DNA of 64,000 nt, taken from NCBI GenBank assembly GCA_032433765.1, contig JAVIAB010000049.1:23556147-23620146 (forward strand). Direction: 5' to 3'. Each line of letters starts with the position of its first letter. Position 1 is the stretch's first letter. Of the stretch, positions 42,339 through 54,572 are shown piece by piece. The position numbers were made by a program, and so were the translations under genes. The notes beneath the pieces were generated by a model that made no database searches, had not been told where the DNA came from, and was given only the letters and a program-made list of their open reading frames with translations. The DNA comes from Megaustenia siamemsis. Lineage: Eukaryota > Mollusca > Gastropoda > Stylommatophora > Ariophantidae.

Positions 42339-45300
42339 AGGCCTTCCTACAACCGAGCAAGACCACAGTCTGCTCTAGCAAGTTCAAGTGCTGAAGTCGG
42401 AGGCAACCAGCCAAAAGGCGCACGACAATCAGGATGCCACGCACTCAACGCAAATGGAAGTATGTCTATAACCGCAAATCGATATGGCACTCGCCCTGTG
42501 ATGGGCACTCAGGCAGGTGCAGCGCCGGGCCCTCAGCCTCGAAAGGGCCCAACCTCTATTACTGGATGTCCTTCTCAACCGCTCTGTGGAGTCAGGGGGC
42601 GAGAGAATAGAGCTACTGGCCAATCCAAAATAAGACCACTAAAAATAATGCACTGGAATGCTGAAGGCATCAACAGCAAAAGAGATGGGTACAGTAAAAA
42701 GATAGAATTAGAAAATATCCTGCATGAAGAACAAATAAGCATATGCTGTTTGCAAGAAACCCATCTAAACAACGACATAGTCTTGAAGATTAGGGGATAC
42801 CAGTGCTACCGATCTGACAGAATAAATAGACAAAAGGGCGGAATACTGACTCTTGTAAGGAACAACATTAATGCATGTCAGATTGAAGTGTATATGGATG
42901 GGGCGGAATATCAAATACTGCACCTCAGGACAGGAAATACAGACTTCCATCTACTTAACTACTACTGTCCGAGTGATCGCCCACTAGCACTAGACACAAT
43001 TACATTAAAAGAAAGAATAATTGTATGTGGAGACTTTAACAGCCACTCACAGAGCTGGGGCTATTGGGGCTATGAACATATGGACAAGAGAGGTGAAGAG
43101 CTTGAAAATTGGCAGGATGACAATGGGCTTATACTATTAAACCAGGCAACAGATCCACCAACATTCTACTCCAGATCATGGCATACCACATCTACACCAG
43201 ACCTTGCTTTCCATTCACCAGACCTGGATTGGAATATCACACGAATTGTTGGGAAACAACTTGGAGGCAGCGACCACCGACCAGTCTTTTTAGTGGTACA
43301 AAATAAGGCCATCAGGGAGAGCAGCACTCTCTCCAGATGGAATTACAAAAAGGCAGACTGGAAAATGTATCAACACTACACCAGTGTACTGACTAAAGAT
43401 ATAAATACAGATAGAGACATCAACAAAATAGTTGATGAATTCAGTAGACTAATAATACAAGCTGCCAGTGAAACAATACCTAGAGGGGCATGGAAACACT
43501 ACAAACCATACTGGAGTAGTGAGCTAGAGCAACTGCACAATGACATGGAAACATCTCGAAAGCAAGCAGAAAATAACCCTTGCCAAGAACACCACAACAA
43601 CTACCAGCATGCTAAAGCCAAATTTCAACGGGCTAAACTACAAGCCAGACGGAGAAGCTGGAAAGAGAAAACAGAGTCCTTGAATCTTGAACGAGACACA
43701 AGAAAAGTGTGAAAGCTTGTAAAACAGCTGAATGACGAGGGTACAGAAAGGAACACCAAAATTACACTGAAGAAGGATGGAAACATTCTAACAGGTAAAC
43801 ATGCAGCAAATTACTTTGCAGACTCCTTTGCAAATGACAATAATATTGAAATGAGCCTAGAAAAACGACAAGAGACCCGTTTAAAACAACAAAATGCAAG
43901 ACAAGAAGAGACCACACATGAAGTAATGGAAACACCCATTACACAAAGAGAGCTAGAGCTGGCAATATCCAAATTAAAAATGAAAAAGTCACCAGGCAAT
44001 GGAGTGTCCAATGAAATGATTAAGAACTTGGGAACTGCAGCTAAAGCAAAACTACTGCAGATCTACAACATTTGCTGGATCACAGGTAGAGTGCCACAGG
44101 CATGGAGAGAAGCAATTATGATACCATTACTAAAGCCAGGAAAAGATGGTTCAATGACATCCAGCTATAGACCAATCAGCCTTACAAGCTGTTTGTGTAA
44201 AACAATGGAACGTATAATCAATCTCAGACTGCAGTGGTACCTGGAAAGTGAAAATCTCCTTGTCCCACAACAAGCATGCTTTAGACAGTGTTACTCTACC
44301 GAAGATCAAGCAACCTATCTTTCCCAGGAAATTGAAGATGCGTTTCAAGAAAAGAAACTGGTACTAGCAGCATGGATAGACCTAAAGAAAGCATTTGATA
44401 AGGTATGGAAGTAAGGGCTTTTGAAGAAACTGAGAAATTATGGAGTAAATGGCAGGATGTACAAATGGGTCAAAGCATACCTGCATAACAGGAGAGCCAG
44501 AGTGCAACTGGATGGTCTTAAGAGTAAGAAGGTCTTATTGCGCCAGGGCGTTCCACAAGGAGGGGTACTATCTCCAACACTTTTTCTGATCGACATCAAT
44601 GACCTAGTTACTGAACTACCACATGGCATCAAAGTGGCAATGTATGCAGATGACTTGGTAATGTGGTGCACAGAGGAGTATGCAACAGTGGCCTCCAAAT
44701 TGCTACAAAGAGCTATGAATGCACTGAATTCATGGACAAATAGATGGTGTATCAGCATCAATACAGACAAATGCAGTACTACACTTTTCACACTCTCCCC
44801 AAAACAAAAAGCAGGAGCCATCTACATAAACAATGAGCCTGTGAAAGAAGACATACAAGCTACATATCTCGGAGTTACATTTGATAACAAACTATCTTGG
44901 AAACAGCAGATAAATAAGGCAACCCAAAAAGCAAGGAGGAAATTGGCTATTCTAAGATTGTTGTGTGGAACCACATGGGGTGCGAGTGGGAAAATACTCA
45001 GTAAAGTTTACCAACAGAGTATACGCCCACATTTAGAATATGGATCATCCGCATGGTGCTCAGCATCAAACACCACATTGCAAGAACTGGATAAAGTACA
45101 AAACCAGGCACTTAGGGTCATCACAGGAGCAATGAAATCAACACCAATATTGGAGATGGAGAAATTGTGGAGGATACCAGCACTGAGAGAACGGAGAGAC
45201 ACAAAGGTGCTGATACAGGCAGAAAAATTTGTATGCATGCCGAGACATCCAATGAAGGACAGATTCCAAAATCTTGCATTGGGACGACTTAAGAGAAGCA

Positions 45301-46112
45301 GCTTTATCCACCAAGCCAAGCGTATTAGTAGACAAACTTCAGACATGCCAAGAGTTGTTAAACCCCTTCTGCCAATACCAGAACAGACTCCCTGGACAGA
45401 TGAATCAGGATTATCAGTTCAAATACGGACAGAAGTGAAAGGAATAGTTGACAAAGAGGAATAAAATAGTCTACAGCGAAAAACAATAACTCTCAGTTTC
45501 CTGGATGAAGAATACCCACAAGACCTATGGATCCGTGTGTACACAGATGGATCAGCACAGAATGCAGTAAAGAATGGGGGAGCAGGTGCATATATAGAGT
45601 ACCCAAATAACACTAGGGATATGAATAAAATAGCAACAGGGAAATATTGTCACAATTATGATGCAGAAATACAAGCAATAAAGTTGGCAATAGAAAAACT
45701 GCTGAACAGTAATCTTAGCCCACAGCCTGTAGTGTTTTTGACAGATGCAAGATCAGTACTCCAGGCACTACAATCCAGAAAATTACCACATCTGCAGACC
45801 TTATTGACTGAACTCTGCAAGCACCACAGGGTTGCCCTGCAGTGGATCCCGTCTCACTGTGGAATACCAGGAAATGAGAAAGCAGATCAGTTGGCAAAGG
45901 AAGGTTCAACAGGCACACAACTAGATACACTAGTTACATACCATCATAAGAAACAGATAATCAAATCAATCAGAGGACCACAAGCCCCAAATCAGGATGC
46001 CTTTCATAATATGAATCGATATGAACAAGTTATCATTATACGCCTAAGAACAGGACACAATCGACTCCAGTCACATGTATACAAAATTCAAGATCGGCAC
46101 ATCAACTACTTG

Positions 46113-48171
46113 TGTAACAGTACGATATGTAACAGATGTTTTAGTTTCCTCCACAAGACGTAACTTTTTACTCTTTCTCTTGAGAGTAATAAATATATTG
46201 ATTAATAGGCTATATTGAGAGCACCCGATCGCCCCTTGCGATCGTCATTCGCTTTGTTGTTTGGCTGCAAGCAAGGAGAATCTAATTTGATGGATAATGC
46301 ACGCCGCAGTCGTTGAATGCAACTTCTTGACCACAGGCTGTGGTGGTCGCCTGCGCCTGCACGCGCCCCTTGCCTGTCTTGTGTTTACAGACGGGCCTAG
46401 GTCAGGCTTATTCCTCCCCTGCCCTCTCCGCCTATTTTAACATGTTCTCAACTGTCATTGACCACGCCGTAACCTGGCCTACTTTAGCCTCAGGCCACTA
46501 GCTGCCGTTATGTGAACTATTGCCGTATTCAAAATGGTTAGTACTTCGTGTTGTGTAATTTATCCGCTGACACTCAAATTCGTTCTTCACAGAACTTATG
46601 AAACTTATGATAGCAACAGTCAACAAACACAACTGTATAAATGAACGTAACTTTATTATAACAAAACATCACTCAGTCACTGATGTGACTGACGTCGATT
46701 ATTCCTTGTAAACTGAGTAATAATTCACAATAAACTCTTGTGTAACCTTACACACCTTCCTCACAAACATGACACTCCCTGGGTGTCATTATCAGATGGA
46801 CATATCTTCTTATGATCATACATAACGAATTCCTTGCATACTTTAATTCGCATGCCTTGACAATTTCTTTTCGTGGTGTTTCTTGGCAGACTGACCTCTG
46901 CCACCTGAGTGAGAACAATGACTGTTCATTATGTTTACTGAGACACTCTCTGATGCCTCTTAGCAGATTACTGTCTGCTACTGTGGTGAGAACATTTACT
47001 GTTCCTTTGCGTTGACTGAGACACTTCTCTGATGCCTCTTAGCAGACTTACCGTCTGCTACTGTGGGAAGAACATTTACTGTTCCTTTGCGTTGACTGAG
47101 ACACTTCTCTGATGCCTCTTAGCAGATTTATCGTCTGCTACTGTGGGAAGAACATTTACTGTTCCTTTGCGTTGAGTGAGACACTCCTCTGATGCCTCTT
47201 AGCAGATTTATCGTCTGCTACTGTGGGAAGAACATTTACTGTTCCCTTGCGTTGACTGAGACACTCCTCTGATGCCTCTTAGCAGATTTATCGTCTGCTA
47301 CTGTAGTAAGAACAATTACTGCTCCTTTGATGACATTGATAAGAACATTAACTGTTTGCTCACATTGGCAAACAGTTTCCCTGACATGACAACGTCGTCG
47401 TGACCATTTCACATTGACAATCAAATATTGGTTGAGCACTCTACTCACCATTTAAGAACACACATTCCTTGCCCCACTCTCAGAATCATACTGAAGGGCA
47501 CCGGGCATTGTTCCACCCGTATTTCTCCTTAACTTCGAGAATCACAATTGAAATTCTTCTATGGTCTAACACTGACCACTAGTCTTGGACACATCGTCCC
47601 TAACTATTCAAAAACTTGTGATTTAGCTATTTCACCTGAAACTAACACATCCCTATGTTAGGGGTTCTGACATTCTGCTCACGATATTTCTTAACTTGAT
47701 GCTAATTGCAATCATAACGGAACAAAAACTATTTACAAACAGCTGGACGGCTGTCCACTGTATCTGGCGATCACGCGCCGAATTATGACCTGCCTGGTCA
47801 TTGATAATTTACACTTAACTTGTAACTAACACAACTAACAACCTAAACTATATACAACTACTTTAAGGGCTATTAACCTGCGAAGGTAATACCCTATGGA
47901 ATGCCACCTCCTTGGTGCCCGCTCGTTCTCAGACTGACTTATTTTTCACACTTCACTCTTCACCTAACTCACTTCGGTCCACACAAAAATCGTGCGGCCC
48001 GCTATTTCTATGAGTTGTTATTACCTTCATGCCTTTCATGCTTTCTGTCATTTCTTCTCCCCCCTGCCTACTAATGACCTTCACCTTTAATCTCCACTTC
48101 TCTCTCTCTCTCTCTCTACCCTTTCTCTAATTCTCTTTCTCTGACTTTTATATCTCTCTCTCTCTATTTCA
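46113..48171 (+). mobile_element. LTR-like 2.06-kb insertion inside the LINE
   Basis: This block splits the LINE codons around TSTTCTCGQ. It starts TGTAACAGTACG and ends ATTTCA, so TG...CA termini are possible, with CTTG duplicated on each side (the duplication could be read as 4-6 bp). It has no long reading frame, contains AATAAA at about 46188, an internal roughly 80-bp repeat (46990-47310), and a CT-rich right end. A solo LTR is the best fit. Strand is assumed from the TG start and could be reversed. Confidence 0.6.
46990..47310. repeat. Roughly 80-bp repeat, about 4 units, in the LTR-like insertion
   Basis: Units contain TGATGCCTCTTAGCAGATTT, ATCGTCTGCTACTGTGGGAA and GAACATTTACTGTTCCTTTG with few differences. 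Confidence 0.92.
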
Positions 48172-48382
48172 CTTGTACATGTGGACAGGCACCCCAGACT
48201 GCTGAACACATACTTCAAGACTGCACTGAATATAGTAGACTGAGGAAAATCCATTGGCCCATAGATACAACACTACAGACAAAACTATATGGGCCACTGC
48301 AAGAATTACAAGACAGTAAAATTTATACAGGAAACGACATTGCAGATATAGACAATACTTCAGGCGAACGAAAGATAGATAG

Positions 48383-48735
48383 ATTGCATAAAAATTGCCC
48401 AAATTTCAAGAAATTGACAGATTTTCCTGTTTTTGTTTTCTGTTGTAATTTTCTTGGTCGTCGGCTGACATCAAACAACCCTTTGTGACAAAGAAAACAC
48501 AACGGATAATGGTATGAGGTAGCCAAACATACAGACGGACTTACTGTGACAGTACCAATTAACATTGTAATATGTCTGACCCCTAGAGGTCAAATTCGGG
48601 TCATAAATCAACCTGAGACAGGAAATCCGAGTTTCCAGTGTCTCTCCTAGTGTAAACACACAGCTGTGTGTTAAAAAGTTCAAAGAAAACACTATTTTTT
48701 TAGAGCTCCTAATGATACAATTAAGGGAGGTAATT
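48383..48735 (+). repeat. Interspersed repeat IR1, second half
   Basis: Continues the copy begun at 41825 and matches 32270-32590 (TCATAAATCAACCTGAGACA, GGAAATCCGAG). The LINE at 42266-48382 was inserted into it. Confidence 0.75.
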
Positions 48736-48740
48736 GTTAC

Positions 48741-48830
48741 TACACAGAACTGATACGATACACTGTAGATAGGAGATTGTGGAAGGACATGATCGCCCAA
48801 GCCAACCAGTATGGCACATGATGATGAATT
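48741..48830 (+). mobile_element. LINE 3' end fragment
   Basis: AGATTGTGGAAGGACATGAT, then CAGTATGGCACATGATGATG matches the last 80 bp of the LINE family at 50337-51055 and the piece at 20225-20310. Confidence 0.65.
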
Positions 48831-49024
48831 GTAACTACGGTATTGTAATATAGGGTTAACCAATGAAAAGCTGAAGAATCTATTTTCTGCCCTTGTTAAC
48901 ACCAGAAATGAAAGAAAAGGTTAAACTGGCTACAGTTGGTTGTTGCAGAGCAATGAACATTTTTAGAAGATTAAAGCTCCCATGTATCTGTCTAGAGTGC
49001 AGTGTAATTGATCCAAGATAACAT

Positions 49025-49241
49025 CTATATATCTATTGTCCTTTCGAGCCGAAGACGGCACATAGGGCAGAACCACAATTTCAAAAACAGAAACCTTGCT
49101 TGCCAAAGTGGCACATATTGCAGAGATCACTACTCTAAAATATATGGCGCTGTTTCCATAACAATACTTTTTACAATGACAGCTTGTCAAGCCATCGATC
49201 AACCTCCTTAGTCGCCTGGAAGGTCAGTGTCACTATTCTTT
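49025..49241 (-). mobile_element. SINE-like element with GATA tail, complete, with target duplication
   Basis: A 217-bp reverse-strand copy of the family at 22315-22590, flanked by the 10-bp duplication AAGATAACAT (49015-49024 and 49242-49251). It lies 89 nt downstream (gene sense) of the exon 5 donor. Confidence 0.85.
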
Positions 49242-49329
49242 AAGATAACATAACAAGAATAATTTATGGGAAAAAAAAAAAACTGCAAAAAACAGACGAA
49301 CATCACATCTGTGATGTTGAAGCACTGAC

Positions 49330-49480
49330 CTTGCCATTTTCTGCTTCCTGTTGTTTGACCAGCTTGTTCCTCTTAGCCGTGTTCAGTTTGATGTCCTCTC
49401 TACACTTAGCATCGAGGCTTTCCATTTCAGAGAACTTTTCTCTACTGTCTTCACATGCAGCCAATAATTTCTCATACTCC
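49330..49480 (-). CDS. SMC4: SMC4 exon 5: ascending coiled coil
   Basis: A 151-nt exon encoding EYEKLLAACEDSREKFSEME, SLDAKCREDIKLNTAKRNKL and VKQQEAENGK. It aligns with the 'EENKEKFTQLDLEDVQVREKL' part of vertebrate SMC4. Its first base completes the lysine codon from exon 4. The acceptor is TTCAATACAG|GGAGTATG and the donor AAG|GTCAGT. The tandem array upstream is built from its first bases and stays in the same frame for the nearest units. Confidence 0.94.
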
Positions 49481-49489
49481 CTGTATTGA

Positions 49490-50290
49490 ATAAACAAACA
49501 ATTTCTTACACTTTGAGCAAACAAACAATTTCTTACACTTTGAGCAAACAAACAAATTCTCTCACTTTGAGCAAACAAACAATTTCTCTCACTTTGAGCA
49601 AACAAACAATTTCTCTCACTTTGAGAAACAAACAATTTCTCTCACTTTCAGCAAACAAACAATTTCTCTCACTTTCAGCAAACAAACAATTTCTCTCACT
49701 TTCAGCAAACAAACAATTTCTTACACTTTGAGCAAACAAACAATTTCTCTCACTTTGAGCAAACAATTTCTCTCACTTTCAGCAAACAAACAATTTCTCT
49801 CACTTTGAGCAAACAAACAATTTCTCTCACTTTCAGCAAACAAACAATTTCTCACACTTTGAGCAAACAAACAATTTCTCTCACTTTGAGCAAACAATTT
49901 CTCTCACTTTCAGCAAACAAACAATTTCTCTCACTTTGAGCAAACAAACAATTTCTCTCACTTTGAGCAAACAAACAATTTCTCTCACTTTGAGCAAACA
50001 AACAATTTCTCTCACTTTCAGCAAACAAACAATTTCTCTCACTTTCAGCAAACAAACAATTTCTCTCACTTTGAGCAAACAAACAATTTCTCTCACTTTC
50101 AGCAAACAAACAATTTCTCACACTTTCAGCAAACAAACAATTTCTCTCACTTTGAGCAAACAAACAATTTCTCTCACTTTCAGCAAACAAACAATTTCTC
50201 TCACTTTGAGCAAACAAACAATTTCTCTCACTTTCAGCAAACAAACAATTTCTCTCACTTTGAGCAAACAAACAATTTCTTACATTGTCA
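49490..50290. repeat. 27-bp minisatellite derived from the exon 5 start
   Basis: About 29 units. On the gene strand each reads CTCAAAGTGAGAGAAATTGT+TTGTTTG. AGTGAGAGAAATTGTTTG matches the exon start AGTATGAGAAATTATTGG at 14 of 18 positions. The 9-codon period reads SERNCLFAQ and is open for most of its length. At the far end (50290-50325) a degenerate copy of the acceptor plus exon start is found (TCAATGTAG|GGAGTGTAAAA). Confidence 0.94.
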
Positions 50291-50336
50291 ATAAACAGCT
50301 TTTTACACTCCCTACATTGAATGTTGAACATTATAG

Positions 50337-51055
50337 TGAAAGAAATCAAAAATAAAGGACTCAGCCTTAATAGCAAAAAGACAGAGGTAATGGTAGCAAC
50401 AAAGAAAAAGACACCACCTCAGTGCAAAATAAAGACAAGTGGAACAATATTAAAACAGGTAAATTAATTATAATATTTGGGAACTTTGTTAACCTCAGAC
50501 GGAAGATGTACAAAAGAGGTGAGATGCAGAATGGCTCAGACAAAAGCAGCTTTCCAAAAAATGAGGAAGATACTATGCAATCCATTTTTGACAATAGAAA
50601 CAAGAAAAAGAGTTCTTAAATGTTATGTAGAGCCAGTCTTAACATATGGATGTGAATCATAGACAGTAGGCAACAGACAAGAAAATCACTGGAGTCTGTA
50701 GAAATGTGGTTTTACAGGAGAATGTCGAGAATACCATGGACAGCTAAGAAGAGTAACGAAAATGTTCTGAAAGAGGTCAAAGCAAAAGAGAGCTAATTTC
50801 CAATATTAGGAAAAAAACAATCATCATTTTTTGGCCATGTAATGAGAAGAGAACTACTGGAATATATTGTAACAACTGGAAAAATTGTGGGACGAAGAGA
50901 TAGAGGGAAGCAAAGAGAAAAAATACCAGACAGCTTAAGAGAATGGCAGGGCAGAAGATCAACAACAGAAATGATAAATAACTGTTGAGATAGAAAGTTG
51001 TGGAGAGACATGATCACCTATGCCAGCAGGTCTGGTACTTGATGATATTGAATAA
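50337..51055 (+). mobile_element. 5'-truncated LINE fragment
   Basis: The longest copy of this LINE piece starts at VKEIKNKGLSLNSKKTEVMV and runs through YLGTLLTSDGRCTKEVRCRM and MQKMRKILCN-like blocks to the C-terminal GHVMRRELLEYIVTTGKIVG and the GATGATATTGA end. Multiple frameshifts. Confidence 0.82.
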
Positions 51056-51130
51056 ACAAGCAATCTCTTATGACCCCTGCAAGAAAAAAAAAAAAAAAAA
51101 AGCAATTTCTCATAACTTCTTTTTATTTTT

Positions 51131-51725
51131 CGTTCGCCACCTTTCCCCTCTGGGAGCCGCGATAGCTCAGTGGTTAGTGAACTGGACTACCACGGATAAG
51201 GGTTAGGGTTCGATCCCAACCGACGGCTTCCGGGTTCACCCAGCCTTAAATGGGTACCGGATTTTTTTTCTGGGAAAGTAAAGCAGCACGGGCGTAATAC
51301 TGACCACATTACCCCAAAAATCATGTGCTGAAGGTCTGTAAAATATAGGGTCACTAACACCATATTTCCCTATATGCCACTTGGCGTGACGGGGGTACTT
51401 GACTTTTTTTTTTTTACCTTTCCCCTCTGACAAAGTCGCTAGAGACTAGGAACTAAATTTTGCATGTTAATCCGTTTTTCCCTGGCAGCCGTGTGCACTG
51501 GGGTCCCTTGCCACACAGGCAGGTTACTCTGTCTTCTAAGGTATTCGTATTTTTTCCGTCCATGAGTAATTGACGTTTCAAACCAGGACTTCGCTGCTGA
51601 GACCAGGGATAGTGGTTGCCGCAGAGAAAATAATAAAAATCCCAACTGGTGCAGACAGGATTTGAACCCACAACCTCTCTGCCTTGAGCCCGCCGTCTTG
51701 CCTTGAGACCAACTAGTCCCGCCAG
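51131..51725 (-). mobile_element. SINE family B, minus strand, split by SINE A
   Basis: The reverse complement of the 15506-type SINE, from GGCGAACG near 51131 to the head near 51725. A SINE A copy (51153-51415) is inserted in it, with a 14-bp duplication ACCTTTCCCCTCTG on both sides. Confidence 0.85.
51153..51415 (+). mobile_element. tRNA-derived SINE (family A), complete
   Basis: A 263-bp element with box A TAGCTCAGTGGTTAG and box B GGTTCGATCCCAACC, then a tRNA-unrelated body and a T-rich 3' end. The 14-bp target duplications are at 51139-51152 and 51416-51429. This copy defines the family ends and lacks the 83-bp extra module seen at 12849. Confidence 0.92.
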
Positions 51726-51837
51726 AAAAAAGGGTTATCCACTTAACTTACTTGGGAAGCGAAATGTCACTTAATGGATACACAGTAACTGAAATTATGA
51801 GTTGAGCCATCAAGTCCTTTAACAAACATACAACTAT

Positions 51838-51900
51838 CACAAGAAAACTCTCACAAAAAAACTCTCACATGAAAACTATCACAATAAAACTCTCACAATC
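51838..51900. repeat. Short 15-bp repeat near the exon 4 donor
   Basis: About four degenerate units of AAAACTCTCACAA type. The array stops about 40 nt from the exon 4 donor. Confidence 0.7.
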
Positions 51901-51941
51901 GAATATTTAAAAAGGAAAATTACATTTTTGTACAAACTTAC

Positions 51942-52082
51942 TTCTTAGTTTTACTATATTCCTCCATTTTTTTGGCTTTGTTTTTCTCAACAGCAGCAAG
52001 TTTTTCATTGAATGTCTGGAGTGTCTCCATAATCTTGTTGTACTCCGCCTGGGCTTTGGCATCAACATCGGTACATTCCAAG
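51942..52082 (-). CDS. SMC4: SMC4 exon 4: ascending coiled coil
   Basis: A 141-nt exon encoding LECTDVDAKAQAEYNKIMET, then LQTFNEKLAAVEKNKAKKM and EEYSKTK. Its first base completes isoleucine (AT|C) from exon 3 and its last two (AA) join the G of exon 5 to give lysine. The acceptor is GATATCTAG|CTTGG, with a weak polypyrimidine tract, and the donor AA|GTAAGT. Only moderately similar to other SMC4 coils, as usual for this part. Confidence 0.93.
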
Positions 52083-52107
52083 CTAGATATCAGACGAGAA
52101 AATACAT

Positions 52108-54451
52108 TGTTGCTTGCCAATCAAATATAAACTTGTTAGTTGCCGATCAAATATGAACTTGTTAGTTGCCGATCAAATATGAACTTGTTAGTTGCCCATC
52201 AAATATGAACTTGTTAGTTGACGATCAAATATAAACTTGTTAGTTGCCCATCAAATATGAACTTGTTAGTTGACGATCAAATATAAACTTGTTAGTTGAT
52301 GATCAAATATGAACTTGTTAGTTGACGATCAAATATAAACTTGTTAGTTGATGATCAAATATGAACTTGTTAGTTGACGATCAAATATAAACTTGTTAGT
52401 TGATGATCAAATATGAACTTGTTAGTTGACGATCAAATATAAACTTGTTAGTTGATGATCAAATATGAACTTGTTAGTTGACGATCAAATATAAACTTGT
52501 TAGTTGATGATCAAATATAAACTTGTTAGTTGCTGAACAAATATAAACTTGTTAGTTGCCAATCAAATATAAACTTGTTAGTTGCCAATCAAATATAAAC
52601 TTGTTAGTTGCTGATCAAATATAAACTTGTTAGTTGTTGATCAAATATAAACTTGTTAGTTGCTGATCAAATATAAACTTGTTAGTTGCTGAACAAATAT
52701 AAACTTGTTAGTTGATGATCAAATATGAACTTGTTAGTTGACGATCAAATATAAACTTGTTAGTTGACGATCAAATATAAACTTGTTAGTTGCTGAACAA
52801 ATATAAACTTGTTAGTTGCCCATCAAATATAAACTTGTTAGTTGCCAATCAAATATAAACTTGTTAGTTGCCGATCAAATATGAACTTGTTAGTTGCCGA
52901 TCAAATATGAACTTGTTAGTTGCCCATCAAATATGAACTTGTTAGTTGACGATCAAATATAAACTTGTTAGTTGCCCATCAAATATGAACTTGTTAGTTG
53001 ACGATCAAATATAAACTTGTTAGTTGATGATCAAATATGAACTTGTTAGTTGACGATCAAATATAAACTTGTTAGTTGATGATCAAATATGAACTTGTTA
53101 GTTGACGATCAAATATAAACTTGTTAGTTGATGATCAAATATGAACTTGTTAGTTGACGATCAAATATAAACTTGTTAGTTGATGATCAAATATGAACTT
53201 GTTAGTTGACGATCAAATATAAACTTGTTAGTTGATGATCAAATATAAACTTGTTAGTTGCTGAACAAATATAAACTTGTTAGTTGCCAATCAAATATAA
53301 ACTTGTTAGTTGCCAATCAAATATAAACTTGTTAGTTGCTGATCAAATATAAACTTGTTAGTTGTTGATCAAATATAAACTTGTTAGTTGCTGATCAAAT
53401 ATAAACTTGTTAGTTGCTGAACAAATATAAACTTGTTAGTTGATGATCAAATATGAACTTGTTAGTTGACGATCAAATATAAACTTGTTAGTTGACGATC
53501 AAATATAAACTTGTTAGTTGCTGAACAAATATAAACTTGTTAGTTGCCCATCAAATATAAACTTGTTAGTTGCTGATCAAATATATGCTTGTTAGTTGCC
53601 GATCAAATATAAACTTGTTAGTTGCTGATCAAATATAAACTTTTTAGTTGCTGATCAAATATAAACTTGTTAGTTGCTGATCAAATATAAACTTGTTAGT
53701 TGACGATCAAATATAAACTTGTTAGTTGCTGATCAAATATAAACTTGTTAGTTGACAATCAAATATAAACTTGTTAGTTGACGATCAAATATAAACTTGT
53801 TAGTTGCTGATCAAATATAAACTTGTTAGTTGCTGATCAAATATAAACTTTTTAGTTGCTGATCAAATATAAACTTGTTAGTTGCCAATCAAATATAAAC
53901 TTTTTAGTTGCTGAACAAATATAAACTTGTTAGTTGCTGATCAAATATAAACTTGTTAGTTGACAATCAAATATAAAGTTGTTAGTTGCTGATCAAATAT
54001 AAACTTGTTAGTTGCTGATCAAATATAAACTTGTTAGTTGCCGATCAAATATAAACTTGTTAGTTGCTGATCAAATATAAACTTGTTAGTTGCTGATCAA
54101 ATATAAACTTTTTAGTTGCTTAACAAATATAAACTTGTTAGTTGCTGATCAAATATAAACTTGTTAGTTGCCGATCAAATATAAACTTGTTAGTTGCCGA
54201 TCAAATATAAACTTTTTAGTTGCTGATCAAATATAAACTTGTTAGTTGCTGATCAAATATAAGCTTGTTAGTTGACGATCAAATATAAACTTGTTAGTTG
54301 CTGATCAAATATAAACTTGTTAGTTGACAATCAAATATAAACTTGTTAGTTGCTGATCAAATATAAGCTTGTTAGTTGCCGATCAAATATAAACTTGTTA
54401 GTTGCTGATCAAATATAAACTTGTTAGTTGCTGATCAAATATAAACTTGTT
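52108..54451. repeat. 26-bp minisatellite, about 90 units, near the exon 4 acceptor
   Basis: Unit GTTAGTTGCYGATCAAATAT+AAACTT. It starts about 30 nt upstream (gene sense) of the exon 4 acceptor. A block of exactly 28 units (728 bp) is duplicated: 52139-52841 matches 52867-53569 in its order of variants. The array is interrupted at 54452 and three more units occur at 55364-55450. Confidence 0.96.
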
Positions 54452-54532
54452 ACATGTTGCATGAAAGTGGTTTACGTGTGATGAATCCAGAACAAATGTA
54501 AAATAAAACTCTTTAACAGTTGTACTAAGAGG

Positions 54533-54572
<40 letters not shown>

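Larger units (their letters stand above)
42266..48382 (+). mobile_element. Near-full-length LINE with endonuclease, RT and RNase H (plus copy), interrupted
   Basis: Same family as 37115-41164. It is flanked by the 12-bp duplication ATTGCATAAAAA (42254-42265 and 48383-48394). Without the inserted block at 46113-48171 it is about 4,058 bp. The reading frame starts near 42462 (MSITANRYGTRPVMGTQ). It keeps one frame from the endonuclease (VCGDFNSHSQSWG) through RT (MYADDLVMW) to RNase H (MYTDGSAQNAVKNGG). It is broken mainly by in-frame stops: TGG to TGA at 43711, a stop after KVWK at 44412, and one after DKEE at 45462. It is therefore better preserved than the minus copy, but dead. Confidence 0.93.

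Noticed and set aside
37103..48394. The inverted LINE pair as one foldback element
   Set aside because: Each copy has its own, different 12-bp target duplication and sits in a different host repeat, so they are independent insertions.
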